In this document: positions 37,545 to 48,878 of the stretch, one piece after another
Layout of the letters: every line of letters starts with the position of its first letter
Position numbering within the stretch: position 1 is the first letter of the stretch
NCBI GenBank assembly: GCA_024867545.1
Contig: JANFNE010000058.1
Span: forward strand, 1 to 64,000
Direction: 5' to 3'
Length of the DNA: 64,000 nt
DNA from: Phytopythium helicoides
Taxonomy: Eukaryota > Oomycota > Peronosporomycetes > Pythiales > Pythiaceae
Position numbers and translations under genes: made by a program
The notes under the pieces: model-generated
What the model was told of the DNA's origin: nothing
What the model saw: only the letters and a program-made list of their open reading frames with translations
Database searches by the model: none

Positions 37545-38091
37545 TTGGCTATGAGCTAACAAGTGCCCGCGTGCGGCGTCGACGAAGGAGACTCTCCATC
37601 GCGCGCACAAACTGGGTCAAATCTCGAAATAGGATCTCCTACGCCATCCGTGAACAGCGTCAAGTGCTGGAGGTCCATGCAGTTGATGACGCTCCAAAAC
37701 TCCCCGAAGTCATCGATCACACAGAACTCGTGCGATTGATCGGTTGTTAGGTGGCAACCAATCGAGCGAAGAAACCACTGCAATCGGTCCTCGGCTCGGT
37801 GCATTTGTCGCTATCAACTGCGACGCGATATGCAACGCGTACAGTGTGGTATCCAAGCCGCCTGCCGAAATAGGCCCTGTGATTCGCGATGCGCCGGTCA
37901 AAGTTTCCAGTCATTCCATACTTAAACCGATGGTGACCATTGGTGTCCCGTCCTAGGTAGATAAGATAAAGCTGACCTTCGACGGCTTCTTTGACGCAGT
38001 GCTCGTCGAAGGCGGCAAGGGCGAGGGCCTGAGGAGTAAGGAATGTCACGTTCTGTGGGGCGGCACCAGGCTCCGCCAAATCAAAGACCAC
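37545..38091 (-). pseudogene. Degenerate GIY-YIG/T5orf172-like frame
   Basis: The minus frame 37747-38091 contains QLYLIYLGRDTNG, FKYGMTGNFDRRIANH and a following helix. This pattern resembles T5orf172/MUG113 domains of the GIY-YIG nuclease superfamily, which are common in large DNA viruses and eukaryotic mobile DNA. The frame ends at 37747. Continuing sequence reads on in another frame at 37556-37804 (RLQWFLRSIGCHLTTDQSHEFCVIDDFGEFW), consistent with one frameshift. There is no convincing start codon. It sits directly beside the right edge of the left duplication unit. Identification is from motif spacing only. Confidence 0.4.
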
Positions 38092-38139
38092 ATATATGTC
38101 GGTTGGAATGGTAGCGCCGGTGGCTACAAAAGCGCGGGG

Positions 38140-38616
38140 TTAGCCCGAATGCCTCGGCAACGTGTAGGCCCTGAAAAACACCCCGTCCTCCTGAGAACCA
38201 CGAATTTTAACCACGTGAGGCTCTTCTTGTAGATCCAGGAACAATCGATGCAGGCCTTGGAAAGGCAGGGAAGGGAGAGCCTCTCTGTGAGCTATTCTAG
38301 CATGGGGAGTGCGCCGTGGAGCATTGGGTGGCACTCTCCTCGCCACAGAATCAACAGCGCGCTCAATATCGGTAGTAGACTCGGCTTGTGTAGGCTCTAG
38401 CTCGTCAGGGAGGGTTTCTTGTTGGCCCGTGTTTGGAGGATCGTGATGGATAACAGCTCCTTGTTGGAGCGCTCGTTGAACTGCTCGGTCAGCCGCCACT
38501 TCAGCTGCTTGTTGGACGGCGTGCTGAATAGCGAGCTGCACAGCTTCGTGGACGGACTGAGGTTTTTGGGAGTTTCCCCACCCTTGACTAGCCACCCGTC
38601 CGCTGGTCGTGCTCAC
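38140..38616 (-). other. Open frame without ATG, possible decayed element ORF
   Basis: About 158 codons rich in Ala, Gln and Arg (HEAVQLAIQHAVQQAAEVAADRA). There is no ATG and an in-frame TGA just upstream. It may be the upstream part of the GIY-YIG-like gene or a gag-like remnant. No family recognised. Confidence 0.25.
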
Positions 38617-38810
38617 GCTGCCTCAATCTTATGTGCTCCACGGTCAAGGTGACCAACGAACACCGCCACTTGTTTTGTTGGGGACAAAGCTGTCCTCAAC
38701 AGGAAGTTCCTGGGCAAGCCAGTACGTCTTCCCACCACTTATCCGCTTTACCTACTACCGCTTATACGCTCGGTGACAGGCTCCCGCAATCGGGGCACGT
38801 CACCGACCGC

Positions 38811-38930
38811 TATCCGCTTTCCACACCCGTCTGTCCGCTTTCCACAACCGCTTATCCGCTTTCCACAACCGCTTATCCACCGCTTTATCCGCTTTCCACA
38901 ACCACTCGTCCGCCTTCCACAACTGCTCGG
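38811..38930. repeat. 21-bp minisatellite
   Basis: About five imperfect copies of TCCGCTTTCCACAACCGCTTA. On the minus strand it encodes LWKADKR repeats in an open frame (38800-39216) with no recognised domain. Confidence 0.8.
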
Positions 38931-39296
38931 TCCTTGGTCCGCTCCCGCTTCCGCTTGTCCACTCGCACCTCGCCCGCTTGTACGCTAGCCGGCCGATGGC
39001 GAACTGACCCTCCGTCCTCGCCGCCCGCTCCGACCAACTCGCCGCCTGCAGGGCTGTCTTGAGGAGCAGTGAACCCACGGTTCCTGCTGGCGCCAGGGGC
39101 GCTCCTCTCGCCCACGGTGTCCGACGCTCCCTCACCCGTCTCCTCGCCGCTGTCGATTTCCACCGGCTCGTCTGCCGATTGTCCTCGGTCGTCCTCGTCC
39201 TCCGGGCCGTCCGCATCCGAGATCACCACGACCTCGCAACCATCCGCGTCTTCCACCACTCGCCACCGAGTATGAACTCCCGCAGATCAGGCTCGG

Positions 39297-39297
<1 letters not shown>
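38931..39297. other. GC-rich region with low-complexity open frames
   Basis: On the minus strand a frame reads DLREFILGGEWW before a shift and then VVEDADGCEVVVISDADGPEDEDD, an acidic motif of a kind often found in retroelement gag-like ORFs. No complete gene can be supported. Confidence 0.3.

Positions 39298-39338
<41 letters not shown>
39298..39338. repeat. Poly-G tract of 41 bases
   Basis: An uninterrupted run of 41 G. Such runs are rare, prone to slippage and sequencing error, and the length may not be exact. It interrupts a minus-strand frame. Confidence 0.9.
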
Positions 39339-39340
<2 letters not shown>

Positions 39341-39917
39341 GGTGGCTGGTCGTCACTTAGCGAAGAGCGCTTCATTGTGGTTTTTGGATTGTGAGAAATG
39401 AGAGCTGAGAGCATGGCCTTCACAACGATCACCCTCATTGAGCAGTAAGCAAGAGGGACGTATGATGTCAAACTGGTGACCGTTGACCTCTTTTCTGCAT
39501 CCGATTGTGTCCATCAACTGTCCCTGACCCATCTAAAGTGTCACATTATGAATTTACAAAGGAAATAGCGTTTTTTTGTGACCCCTGCACAAAAAACGTC
39601 TTTCTTTTGTAAATTTTAAGAAAGTATATGTTCCTCTAGAGAGACCTTGTTTTAAAACTGAGGTTTTGTTAATTTGAAGGAGCTTAAAACGTAGCCGCCA
39701 TGGAATCAGAAAAAACATGTGACAGGAATCCTGGACAAAAAGAGCTTGGAGGTCCATTTTGACGACGCTACAGCGTCATATTTTGAGATCTTCCAGTAGT
39801 GTGCAGATAACGAAAGCAAAAATCGTAACTCGACTTGGAATTGTGCATCAAGATTTTCGGGTTCCGTAACCGGTTGCCTTTATGCATCTGATCAATTCAA
39901 GTATGCTCCTGTCAATG
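39339..39917. other. AT-richer spacer before the right duplicate
   Basis: Base composition falls compared with neighbours and no gene is supported. The inverted-looking TTTTTTTGTGACCCCTGCACAAAAAA near 39571 and TGACGCTACAGCGTCA near 39761 are short palindromes that could belong to a decayed element. Confidence 0.4.
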
Positions 39918-39957
39918 GCTGGCGCTGAGCGACGTCGGCACGGCGAGCGCTGAGCCG

Positions 39958-41253
39958 GTGGCGGAGCTCGAGCTCCAGCGCAGCGCCAAGGCCTCGTATG
40001 AGAGCGGAGCGGGGACTCACCACCATCACCACCACAAGCGCGCGGCCGACGTCGCCCCCGTGGAGGAGGTGGAGGAGCCCCAGCAGCACGTGAACAAGGT
40101 GCATCTGAAGATCAGCAAGCAGTACGAGGACGCGCAGAAGGGCGTGCAGCACATGCAGGAGGAGGGCCGGAAGCACCGCTCGAAGAAGCGCGACGGTCAC
40201 AAGAAGCACTCGAAGACGTACGACGAGGCCGAGGCTGGCGTCCAGCATGTGCAGGAGGAGGGACACAAACATCGTTCCAAGAACCATGATAGCCACAAGA
40301 AGCACTCGAAGAAGTACGACGAGGCCGAGGCTGGCGTCCAGCATGTGCAGGAGGAGGGACACAAACATCGTTCCAAGAACCATGACGGCCACAAGAAGCA
40401 CTCGAAGAAGCATGAGGACACCAAGGAGAGCCTCCAGCACAAGAAGGACGAGGACCACAAGCACCGCTCGAAGAGCCACGAGTCGACTCACGCGAGCAAC
40501 GTGGAGAAGACCCACAAGCACCACTCCAAGCAGTATGAGGAGGCGCAGGAGAAGGTGCAGCACGTGCGTGATGAGGCACGCAAGCACCGCACCAAGAAGC
40601 ACCACCACAAGAAGCACCACAAGGAGCCGGTGGAGACAGTGGAGGATAACGGCGAGATTGTGCGCAAGTATCCGCATGGCAGCGTCCGCATCTCTGGTAC
40701 CCCCAACGAGCAGACGGCTACATCGGACCAGACTGTGGCTGAGAGCAAGAAGCACCACAAGAAGCACCACAAGAAGCCGCACCAGGGCCACCGCCATGAG
40801 ACCAAGTCGACGGACGCGACCAAGTCGACGGATGAGAGCAAGAAGACGAAGGAGGCGCAGTCGGACATTACCAGTACGGCAGCCGAGGTGACGGAGCTTG
40901 CCACCAAACTCGCGGACACGACGCCAAACGAGGGCAAGAACGTGTTCATGGGTGAGTTTTCGCCGATCGTCATGATCTGCGGCATCATCGGCTCGCTCGC
41001 TCTTGTGATTGGCGTTGTGGCGCTCGTTACGTCGCGCCCGAACCAGGAACCAGTCGACGTTTCGTCGGTGCTTGATGTCGACATTGACGTCGAGGCGAAC
41101 GTGGCGGCCGCGGAAGCCAAGGAAGAGGCGCCGGCTGATCGCCGCGAGTCGCTGTCGGACTCGGACTCGGATGATGATGATGATGATGATGATGAGAACG
41201 ACGAGGAGGAGAAGGAGGGAACGTTTGCCAACAGCGCTGCTGCTTCTGTTTGA
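39958..41253 (+). pseudogene. Truncated His/Lys-rich repeat protein, right duplicate
   Basis: The frame is open from 39892 but has no ATG before the conserved VAELELQRSAK region; the first in-frame Met lies inside repeat 1. The left breakpoint of the duplication removed the start codon, the promoter and most of the signal peptide. One 32-residue repeat is missing and the acidic run is two residues longer. The membrane span and tail are intact. It is probably not expressed as a secreted protein unless a new upstream exon exists. Confidence 0.8.
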
Positions 41254-41657
41254 GTATTGATGTGACGCAGGACGCAGCTGCTTCCGAGCCGAGAGAGCCT
41301 CGCTGGGAGGGTGTTTGATGTCTCGAGGAGGGAAAGCTTGCGCGTGCGAGGGGTGTAGCGGGTAGGGATGAGTCAGGTCAACCCCGTCATTGCGAGTGTT
41401 TTTGCACGAGCTTCGAGTAGGGTAGTCTTTGAACGGCCAGCTTCGAGCTGCCGCTACTTGCTACACATACATGTTTGTTTCTATTGTTGCTTCACATGCA
41501 GTACCGGCAGTAGTTGTGTTTCATCACGGTGTGGGGATTCTTCATCGACGCCGTCATTCTTGTTGTGCACCTCTCACGCGCAGCATGCGCATCGTGCTCC
41601 AAAAAGTCAGCAACCATTCGATCACGCAAGGGTGAGAAATGCTACATTACAATATGT
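41254..41657. other. Convergent intergenic region in the right duplicate
   Basis: Copy of 35645-36048; no gene. Confidence 0.5.
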
Positions 41658-42635
41658 CTAGGAGGCTTTCGTCTTTCGACGCTTGGATTTCTCTCCTGCT
41701 ACTGACTCGGGATTCGCATCCTCAACACGCCTGTGTTTTGGTTCACCTGGTACACTCGGTGTCTGCTCCTCCATTCCCCACGCGTACGATGCGTACGAGA
41801 AGTTCGTGCCTCCCCAACCACCAAAGAGCTTGACGGCTTCGGGACGCTTCTTCTGCATCCCAGCGCCGGCCGCGATGAGAAAAGGCATGAAGTGCTCCGA
41901 GCGAGGGTGAGCGTGATCAGCGAAGGGAGCCTTGTTCTCCCAAGCCAGCAACTGTTCCTCTCGCTGATGGAGCGTCAAGTCGGACGCGCTCGTAAGCACC
42001 GAGTCGAGCCACTCTTGGAATTGCTCGGCGTACGTGCACACGCCGTTCTCGGACAGCTTGGATGTGCTCGCCATGCCGTGGGTCGCTTGTCCCGAGCAGA
42101 CGATGAGCGTGTCTTGGTCTCGCAGCTGAGATAGTGCGCGGCCGAGCTCGAAATGGGCCTTGGTGTCTAGCTTCCAGTTGATGGACATGGTTACGACGGG
42201 GATGTCAGCCTGTCTGCGCATGAGCATCATGGGGACAAACGCGCCGTGGTCGAACGCGCGCAGCACGGGTTCAACGCGGATCTTGCTGCGCGCGAGCGCG
42301 GCGGCGACCTCTGCAGCAAAGTCTGCGTCGCCCTTGGCAGGGTACACGAGCTCCGTGGCCTCCGCCGGGAAGCCCTCGTAGTCGAAGAGCATGCCTGGCG
42401 AGGGCGAGCGCGAGATCTCAAAGCAGCCCAGGCGGTAGGTCTCCCAGTGCGCCGAGACGAGCAGGATGCGCTTGGGCAGCGGTCGCGAGCCGCTCGGAGG
42501 ATACAGGCGCTTGAACACCGCCGCCATGTTGCGCGCTGGCTGGCTCTGGCGGTTCTCGGGGCCGTGCTCGAGTAGCCAGAGCGGTCCTGGGCCGTGCGAG
42601 AGCGCTACCACCGGGTGTACCACGGCGCTATCCAT
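41658..42635 (-). CDS. LigB-family dioxygenase, copy E (right duplicate)
   Basis: 325 residues, identical in protein sequence to 36049-37026, including the variant FDYEGFPAEATEL loop and basic C-terminal tail. About 500 bp upstream of the ATG lie inside the duplicated segment, so the promoter was probably copied too and both genes may be active. All LigB metal ligands are present. Confidence 0.88.
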   Translation of the reverse strand: MDSAVVHPVVALSHGPGPLWLLEHGPENRQSQPARNMAAVFKRLYPPSGSRPLPKRILLVSAHWETYRLGCFEISRSPSPGMLFDYEGFPAEATELVYPAKGDADFAAEVAAALARSKIRVEPVLRAFDHGAFVPMMLMRRQADIPVVTMSINWKLDTKAHFELGRALSQLRDQDTLIVCSGQATHGMASTSKLSENGVCTYAEQFQEWLDSVLTSASDLTLHQREEQLLAWENKAPFADHAHPRSEHFMPFLIAAGAGMQKKRPEAVKLFGGWGGTNFSYASYAWGMEEQTPSVPGEPKHRRVEDANPESVAGEKSKRRKTKAS

Positions 42636-44772
42636 GGCGGTGGTAATGCAGCGATGCGTGCCGGTGGAGGTGGAGGTCGGAAGGTGGAAAAGCGGGAGTG
42701 CGTGGCGCGCCGAAGCACCGGTCGTGGGGGTCTTCGCATTCCGGTAGTCGCATCCTGATTTCGCCATTCGTTTACCCAATCCGAGTGGATCATTTGACAA
42801 GCGTCGACGGACGTGCGCGATTGGCCAGCGGATTTTATTTAACAATAGTGCGCATGGCACTGGTACAAAATTACAATCTCGTGCCTGTCACAGTGCAAGC
42901 CGTCGATTCGTCATGATCACCGGCTCACCTCGAAGAGACCCACGCCCAACCTCCACGAGTCGCTTGAAGAGCATCGCGAGCACCACCACCAATTCCAACT
43001 GTAGACGCTACTGTAGCCACCGAGGGGCGAAGTTCAACTGTGCGGTCCAGCCTGCGAGGATGAGAGGCCGCTCCGACCAGGGACAAGAGGTCCAACGCGG
43101 CCGGCACCGCGCCGCCGATTTGCTGTCTCGGCAAGTGACGCGGCCGCGCGCGAGACGGGCGTTCGCTCCATTCCCGCGAGCCGCGGCGCTTCAAGCGGCG
43201 GGCCGACGTCACAATGTGGCTACACCTCGTCGGGCGTGGCGCGCTCGCCGCCAATCAAGAGCACGCGCGAACCCAATGACGTCCGCTTGTCACGCGCCGG
43301 ATTCCTAGCTGGCCAATCCGCGTGCGGCAATGGCCAAAACCTCAACCAGCTGCAACGCAACGACAAGATACGGTACGCGCCTCGCCAAGATGCGCGTCGG
43401 CGCGCCGTGATTGGCCGAGGGCTTGCCAATCAACTCCTGCTTGTACACGTAGACAGTTTGTGGTGCGGAACACCAACGTTAGTGTGCGGCGAAGACACCA
43501 CGGCGACACCTTGCAGGAAGGAGAGACAAGCAAAAATGGATCATCAGGACAGGACCTCTAGCGCGCCAGCTCTTGTCTATGTGGAGCGGTTCGCCCGCGG
43601 CAGCGCGCTCCGCTGCTCCATGCGACAGATCACGGACCGGCAGAAAGAGCGAATCGTTCAAAATACGCGGCTAGGGCCGAAAGAAAGTGGGTAGGGTTTG
43701 AGGAGGTGGGTGCTGCAACGAGCACAGTGATACACACACGGCTGTACTGATATCTACCACCATCTCCATCCTCTCTGCAGTGCAACATGATCCGCATCCC
43801 ATGACTCACAATGCCCGCATCCTTCCACTCTACTTTACGGCTGTCCATCTCTAAAGAATTGTTTACGTGACAGTGAGCGACTGTTCTGCATTGATTGGCA
43901 ACCAAGCAGAGCTCAATGATGATGTCAAATAAAAAAAAGCAGCCCCGGAATGTGGCGGAGCGTGGCGGTTTCAACGATGCAAATGTGTTGTCGAGAACAA
44001 TCCCAGGTCTGCTTCGAGAAGCAGCCCTGGACGTCATCACAGGCACTTGCTTTGCTGGGAGCGTCATCCTGCGACGGATCAGATTGAAGTGCTGGGCGGT
44101 GCAGCAGTGCAGATATCAATTTGTAAAAAAAAAATTCTGTTTTGCAGCTGCCGAGACAGGCATCATACGACAGCCTCGAAACGGGCGTTTACGAGTATCC
44201 TGTTGACAGCTAATCGACCACTACGAGATACGTTTGACCACAACGTGAATGTTCGAATGAGTAATTGTTGTATGATCTCAAAGAGTTTTCGTGCTGGGCC
44301 TATAGCGTCTCAAAATACACTCTTGCGTGCTCTCTTGGAGCCAAAAAAACAGTGTTTCTCGAGCATACAAATCCCCATATGTCGCCAACCCATTGTGACG
44401 TTGCAAAAGCCGCCGGCCCGGCTCTGCCGCCGCAGGGGGTACAGTACCCTCGTACCCACGTACCCCCTCACCGTTCTCTCTTGCCCTCAGTATGCCCACC
44501 GGGTTTCCCCGCGTTCTTCACGCCCGAAAAAAAAAGAGTCCGGCGCAACAGCATAAAAACCCGCACAGAGTCGTCGCAGGCCCTGCCGGCAGCTCCAGTT
44601 CCCGACGCGCCGCTTGCTCCCCGCGTCTCTCTTCGCCGACTGCTACCACCAGAAATAGCGCGGCGACTCGCGCTCCCGGCTCGCCCCCTCCCCCGTCATC
44701 CTGACCCCCGCCAGCCCCGAGGCCAAGCTGGCGCCCGAACCGCAAGGAGCAGAGCGCGCCACCGCCTCGAGC
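42636..44772. other. Intergenic region upstream of the kinase gene
   Basis: The part to 43153 belongs to the duplication. Beyond it, 1.6 kb shows no supported gene. Several CCAAT/ATTGG elements (near 43251, 43312, 43411) and short A-runs (43931, 44124, 44345) are present. Confidence 0.45.
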
Positions 44773-46809
44773 ATGCCGGCCGACCGCGCCATGCCCGTCG
44801 TGGTGCCGCGCCACGTGTACTCGCGGCTGCCGTCGTACAACCCGTTCGTGGGCACGTTCCACCACGCGCCGAGCGCGGGCAACCGCGGCGCCGCGTACTT
44901 TTCTAGCGACATCGTCGACATGTCGGAGCTCGAGGAGCGCAAGAAGTTCCGCCAGCACCCGCTCACGGGCGTCTTCCACTCGCTGCCGGGCTACTACGAC
45001 CCGCTGCACAAGCTCAGCCAGTGCCGCATCGCAGAGGACGGGCTCTACTCGGACACCGAGTCGATGCGCTCCTTCGTCGCCGTCGACCTCGCCGACGGAG
45101 AGGACATGGACGCGCGCGCCATCATGGCACAGCCCCTCGGCTTCAGCCGCATGTACTCGGACTCGAACTGCGTGCCCATCATGGACGGCGCGCAGCGCCC
45201 GCGTCGCTTCAGCGACTCGGACGCAGACCCTTTCTTCATCGGCAACCAGGCCACCATGGCCGCCCACGCCAGCGAGCAAGACAGCGCCGACGACGCCGAG
45301 GCCGCGCAGGTACCCGCGGCCCCGCGCTCGCACCCCACTGCCATGCCCGCGCTCGCTGTCACAGACAAGTTCGACGCGCCGCTTCCCGGGGACAAGGCCC
45401 CCCGAAAGGCTGCGTCCCACTCGAGCAAGACCCGCAAGCCGTCGCTCGCATCGTCGACCGAGAGCGAGTCGTCGCTCGAGATTCTCACGCACAGCTTCGA
45501 CCGCGCGGACCTACCCAAGAGCATCGAGCTCAGCGACGGCTTCATCTCGACGGGCAAGGGCATCTTCCGCAAGGTCGCGTACCGCTCGTCGACCCACGAC
45601 AAGCCGGCCGAGAAGCCCAAGCCATCTTCTCCAGTTGGAGGAACTCAGGGGTACCACTCTACGAGCAGTGGTGACGAGGACGAGGAGATCAATTCGGAAT
45701 ACACGCAGGCTGCGCCGCGCATCCCCGCGAATCCGTTCGTGGCTCGCCGGCTAAACGATGGAGAGGAGATCCGCTTCATGCCGATTCACCGCACCGGTCG
45801 TCGCGAGTTTACTCCGCACGTCATCAAGAACGGTAGCGACAGCGAAGACGACGACGTGAACCACCCCAAGCCGTACTTCATCCGCGAAAAGGCCGTCACG
45901 GAGCAGTACGAGCTCGTGGGTGAGGACCAGCTCGGCGACGGATCGTACGCCGTCGTCCGCCCAGCTATCCGCCGAGCCAACAAGAAGGAGGTGGCCATCA
46001 AGCAGATTCACAAGCGCTATCTGCGCACGGAGGACGCTAAGGCTGCTGTGGACCGCGAGATTGAGATCCACCTGCGCCTGCGTCACAAGCACGTAGTGCG
46101 CTTGTACGAGGTGTACGAGACGCCAGACTTTCTCTATTTGGTCATGGCCAAGGCGACGAAGGGCAACCTCAAGGCTCTCATGCAGCGAAAGCGTCGGCTA
46201 CCGGAGGCGCTCGCAGCCAAGCTGGCGCAGCAGGTGATGCGCGCCGTGCTCTTTTTGCACGAGTCGGGCGTTCTGCATTGCGACTTGAAGCCCGAAAACA
46301 TTCTGCTTACGGACCAGAAGGATGCGCTAGACAACACTGTCGCTGGTCGCCGCAGCAGCGTATCGACACTAGACCCGCATGCGGATGTCAAGGTGTGCGA
46401 CTACCAGGTGGAGCTGTGCGACTTCGGCCTATCGGTCAAGGTACCCGATGTGCGTTTCTACAAGCTCACTGGCGATGTGCACAAGGTCCCGTTCACGGGC
46501 GTGACGGGTACCCCGGGCTACATTGCGCCGGAGCTGCTGCTACAGCAGTCGTACGGCAAGCCTGCAGACATGTGGAGCGTCGGCATCATCATCTACGAGA
46601 TGCTAACGGGCTACCAGCCGTTCTACCCGCCGCACGCGTGCATCGACGAGGAAGTAGACTTTTCGGACCGTCTTTGGACGAGCACCAAGTCACTTGGCGA
46701 GGCCATGGATTTGTGCAAGCGTCTGCTACACCGTGATCCAGCCAAGCGGATGACCGCACCGGATGCGCTTGCGCACTCGTGGTTCGACACGGCCGCGTTC
46801 GCCATTTAG
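44773..46809 (+). CDS. Ser/Thr protein kinase, CAMK-like, non-RD (HCD) type
   Basis: 678 residues, single exon. Residues 1-375 are low-complexity, Ser/Asp-rich and probably disordered, with conserved-looking [11 protein letters not shown] and [13 protein letters not shown] repeats near the start. The kinase domain runs from about 377 to 674: glycine loop LGDGSYAVV, lysine in [18 protein letters not shown] (catalytic Asp504), DFGLSVK (Asp550) and [11 protein letters not shown]. The usual Arg of HRD is Cys503, so it is non-RD and unlikely to need activation-loop phosphorylation in the usual way. About 25 extra residues lie between the catalytic loop and DFG. The nearest recognisable group is CAMK; substrate unknown. 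Confidence 0.92.
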   Translation: MPADRAMPVVVPRHVYSRLPSYNPFVGTFHHAPSAGNRGAAYFSSDIVDMSELEERKKFRQHPLTGVFHSLPGYYDPLHKLSQCRIAEDGLYSDTESMRSFVAVDLADGEDMDARAIMAQPLGFSRMYSDSNCVPIMDGAQRPRRFSDSDADPFFIGNQATMAAHASEQDSADDAEAAQVPAAPRSHPTAMPALAVTDKFDAPLPGDKAPRKAASHSSKTRKPSLASSTESESSLEILTHSFDRADLPKSIELSDGFISTGKGIFRKVAYRSSTHDKPAEKPKPSSPVGGTQGYHSTSSGDEDEEINSEYTQAAPRIPANPFVARRLNDGEEIRFMPIHRTGRREFTPHVIKNGSDSEDDDVNHPKPYFIREKAVTEQYELVGEDQLGDGSYAVVRPAIRRANKKEVAIKQIHKRYLRTEDAKAAVDREIEIHLRLRHKHVVRLYEVYETPDFLYLVMAKATKGNLKALMQRKRRLPEALAAKLAQQVMRAVLFLHESGVLHCDLKPENILLTDQKDALDNTVAGRRSSVSTLDPHADVKVCDYQVELCDFGLSVKVPDVRFYKLTGDVHKVPFTGVTGTPGYIAPELLLQQSYGKPADMWSVGIIIYEMLTGYQPFYPPHACIDEEVDFSDRLWTSTKSLGEAMDLCKRLLHRDPAKRMTAPDALAHSWFDTAAFAI

Positions 46810-46983
46810 ATCGCTGATCAGCAGCGTAACTCATCGGCGTGAGCGACTCACAAAAAGAAAGAAGCCCCACGCCGAGACAGCACAAAGTTTGGTGGACAAT
46901 AGTGGTGGTGTTCATGCGCTCGCAGAGGGATAGCGCGACAAGAATCCAACAGTATGAATAAACAAAATAGTTTGCGTGTTATG

Positions 46984-48878
46984 TTATGGCTTTGCGGGTG
47001 TTGACCCATCAAAAAGTGGCCTTGGTTTTTTGAGTGGACGCTTGTCGGCCCACTGGAAGAAATCGCAACGCGCGTCGGGGTGACCTTTCTCGCCCTACAC
47101 GCATCAAAAAAGTTCAACGTCAAGATTCAACTGATAACAGCAAACAGGCGATAGATGTCACTCCGTACCACTGGCTTCGTGCATACATAGAATTTCCGCC
47201 CGCGGTTCTCCCCAGGCTTCATCACGGAGCGGAGCACTGTTGATTGTCCACAATAGCAGGATGGCGTAGGAGGTGGACGCCCGCTCAGAAATTGTTGCCA
47301 TTCGGTTGCGTCCGCTTGTCGCTTAGCCCCCACAGCTTCCAGCGCTTCAAATGACAAGTCCAGAGGTGGACTTGTCGATTGAGTGAGTCTTGAGCTTTTC
47401 GCTTTTGGAGTCGTAGAGCTAGTGAAGAACGCTGTGATCGATCGTTGAGCTGGACGTGATCGACTTTGAGGTGACACCTGCCTTGGTGGGTCTAAGTTTG
47501 GGAGTGATGCATCTCGATGCGGCTGAAGGAAAGTCTTGATGGTTTGTTGCGTTCCAGCAAACTCGGGGAAATTTTTGGTGCATAATGCAATCGTTGTGCT
47601 GGAGCCACTTGACGGTAGCTGAACAATTGTGTCCATTACGACTGGGCAATGGTCAGACCCGAGTTTTTCCGGTTGGATCCTGCAATTTCGTTCAGTTCGA
47701 TCAGGTGCCCACAAAAATGGTTGTGATAGATCCGAGCGCACCCCTACCTGCAGTCAGTAATGCTCTCGTCTAGAAATGACGGGTCGGCCAGAATGTAGTC
47801 GATGCGAGTTCCAAAGTTCGTTTGGCGTGCTCCGGTGACCATGTTCCAACACTAGTTGTGAAGGAAGAACGAATGTCACCACGAAGCCAAGTCAAGCATC
47901 ATGGAGCAATAGCGACTGACCGTGAAAGCCTTTTGCTCGTTCGGATGAAAGTGGCGAAAAGCGTCAACAAGCCTGCTTCTTGATTCAGAGTCCTCATTTG
48001 CAGCAGAGCTCCCTGGATTGGAACCGTGCGCCAGGGCGGTACACACGAAAGAGTTCATCCATCGACGGTGCGGCTGATCTTTGAACTCAACGCCACCCAT
48101 TGGACCAGGGTCGCAGTGATCGATTTCTCGATGAGCAATGTTGATGTCACCCTGTCCTCGATGCAGTTGACATTAGCTCACATGCTCGTAATAAAGTCGC
48201 TCTCAGTTCCGTACCAATACCACAACATGTTTGTTTGCTGCACGCAAAGCACTGACACGGTCTTGTAGCAACGCATGAAACTTCATCTTGAAGTCAAGCC
48301 GCTCGATTGAAGCAAGCGCAGGGCAGTACACGTTGATCAGTACAAAAGCGCCGTGATCGGTAATGACACACCGGCCCTCTGACTCAAGATCCGTCAGCAC
48401 TTTTGGAGGCATCTACGGTGCAAAATGCTTCAGGACCACAAGTATTGATCACTGGCACACAGCACTCCATCAAACCTCTTTGTGGATGGAGCCAACATGG
48501 CCAACTACATCAGTCGTCGTCCAGTAGCCCGTGAGCCCTTCCTCCGCCGCAATCGTCGGAACTCCCTCCTTGCAGAATGTCGCGACGCCAGAGTATCCAC
48601 CTCGGGTCTTGCAGAACGAGTAGAACGCATCGTATCCTGATGCAAAAGTCGTGAGTTGGCACTAACCAACACGACGTGCAAGCAGCGCATCGAGCACCTG
48701 CGGGCTGCGCGAGCTCCTCGTCCAGCTCAGCGCGCGTCATTTTGGTCTCCTGTACGCACACAACGTCGGCGTCCAGCGAGTCGAGGAACTCGCCGAGCGA
48801 GCGCATCCCCAGCCGCTGCAGCATGGCGCGCAGCCCATTGACGTTCCACGAGAGCACGCGCAGCGGCCGCACCGTCAT
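46984..48878 (-). CDS. APEX2: APE2-type AP endonuclease with PIP box and GRF zinc finger, seven exons
   Basis: Minus exons 48698-48878, 48476-48636, 48215-48412, 47921-48151, 47748-47851, 47169-47679 and 46984-47094 give 498 residues; introns 61-74 bp. ExoIII/EEP-fold motifs are intact across splice sites: LSWNVNGLRA, CVQETKM, GGYSGVATF, LINVYCP, GDINIAHREID, RIDYILAD and LGSDHCPV. The C-terminal half has a PCNA-binding motif QRSITAFF and a zf-GRF domain (CYCGQSTV...NRGRKFYVCTK...CDFFQW), whose last part lies in the final exon. These extra domains separate APE2 from APE1. It processes abasic sites and 3' ends during replication-coupled repair, with PCNA. The final exon was found by following the GRF motif past an apparent stop. 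Confidence 0.95.

Larger units (their letters stand above)
39918..43153. repeat. Segmental duplication, right copy (3236 bp)
   Basis: Direct repeat of 34219-37544. It differs by loss of one 96-bp coding repeat unit and gain of 6 bp in the GAT run, accounting for the 90-bp size difference. Breakpoint contexts are ATGG/CTGGCG on the left and GCGCGA/GACGGG on the right. Confidence 0.95.

Noticed and set aside
39892..40797. Long Leu/Val-rich minus-strand frame opposite the His-rich gene
   Set aside because: It is the complement of His/Lys-rich codons, present in both duplicates, and mimics membrane segments artificially.
43236..43694. Plus-strand 152-codon frame downstream of the duplication
   Set aside because: No ATG-linked promoter signal, no recognisable motif, and several CCAAT elements suggest regulatory DNA.
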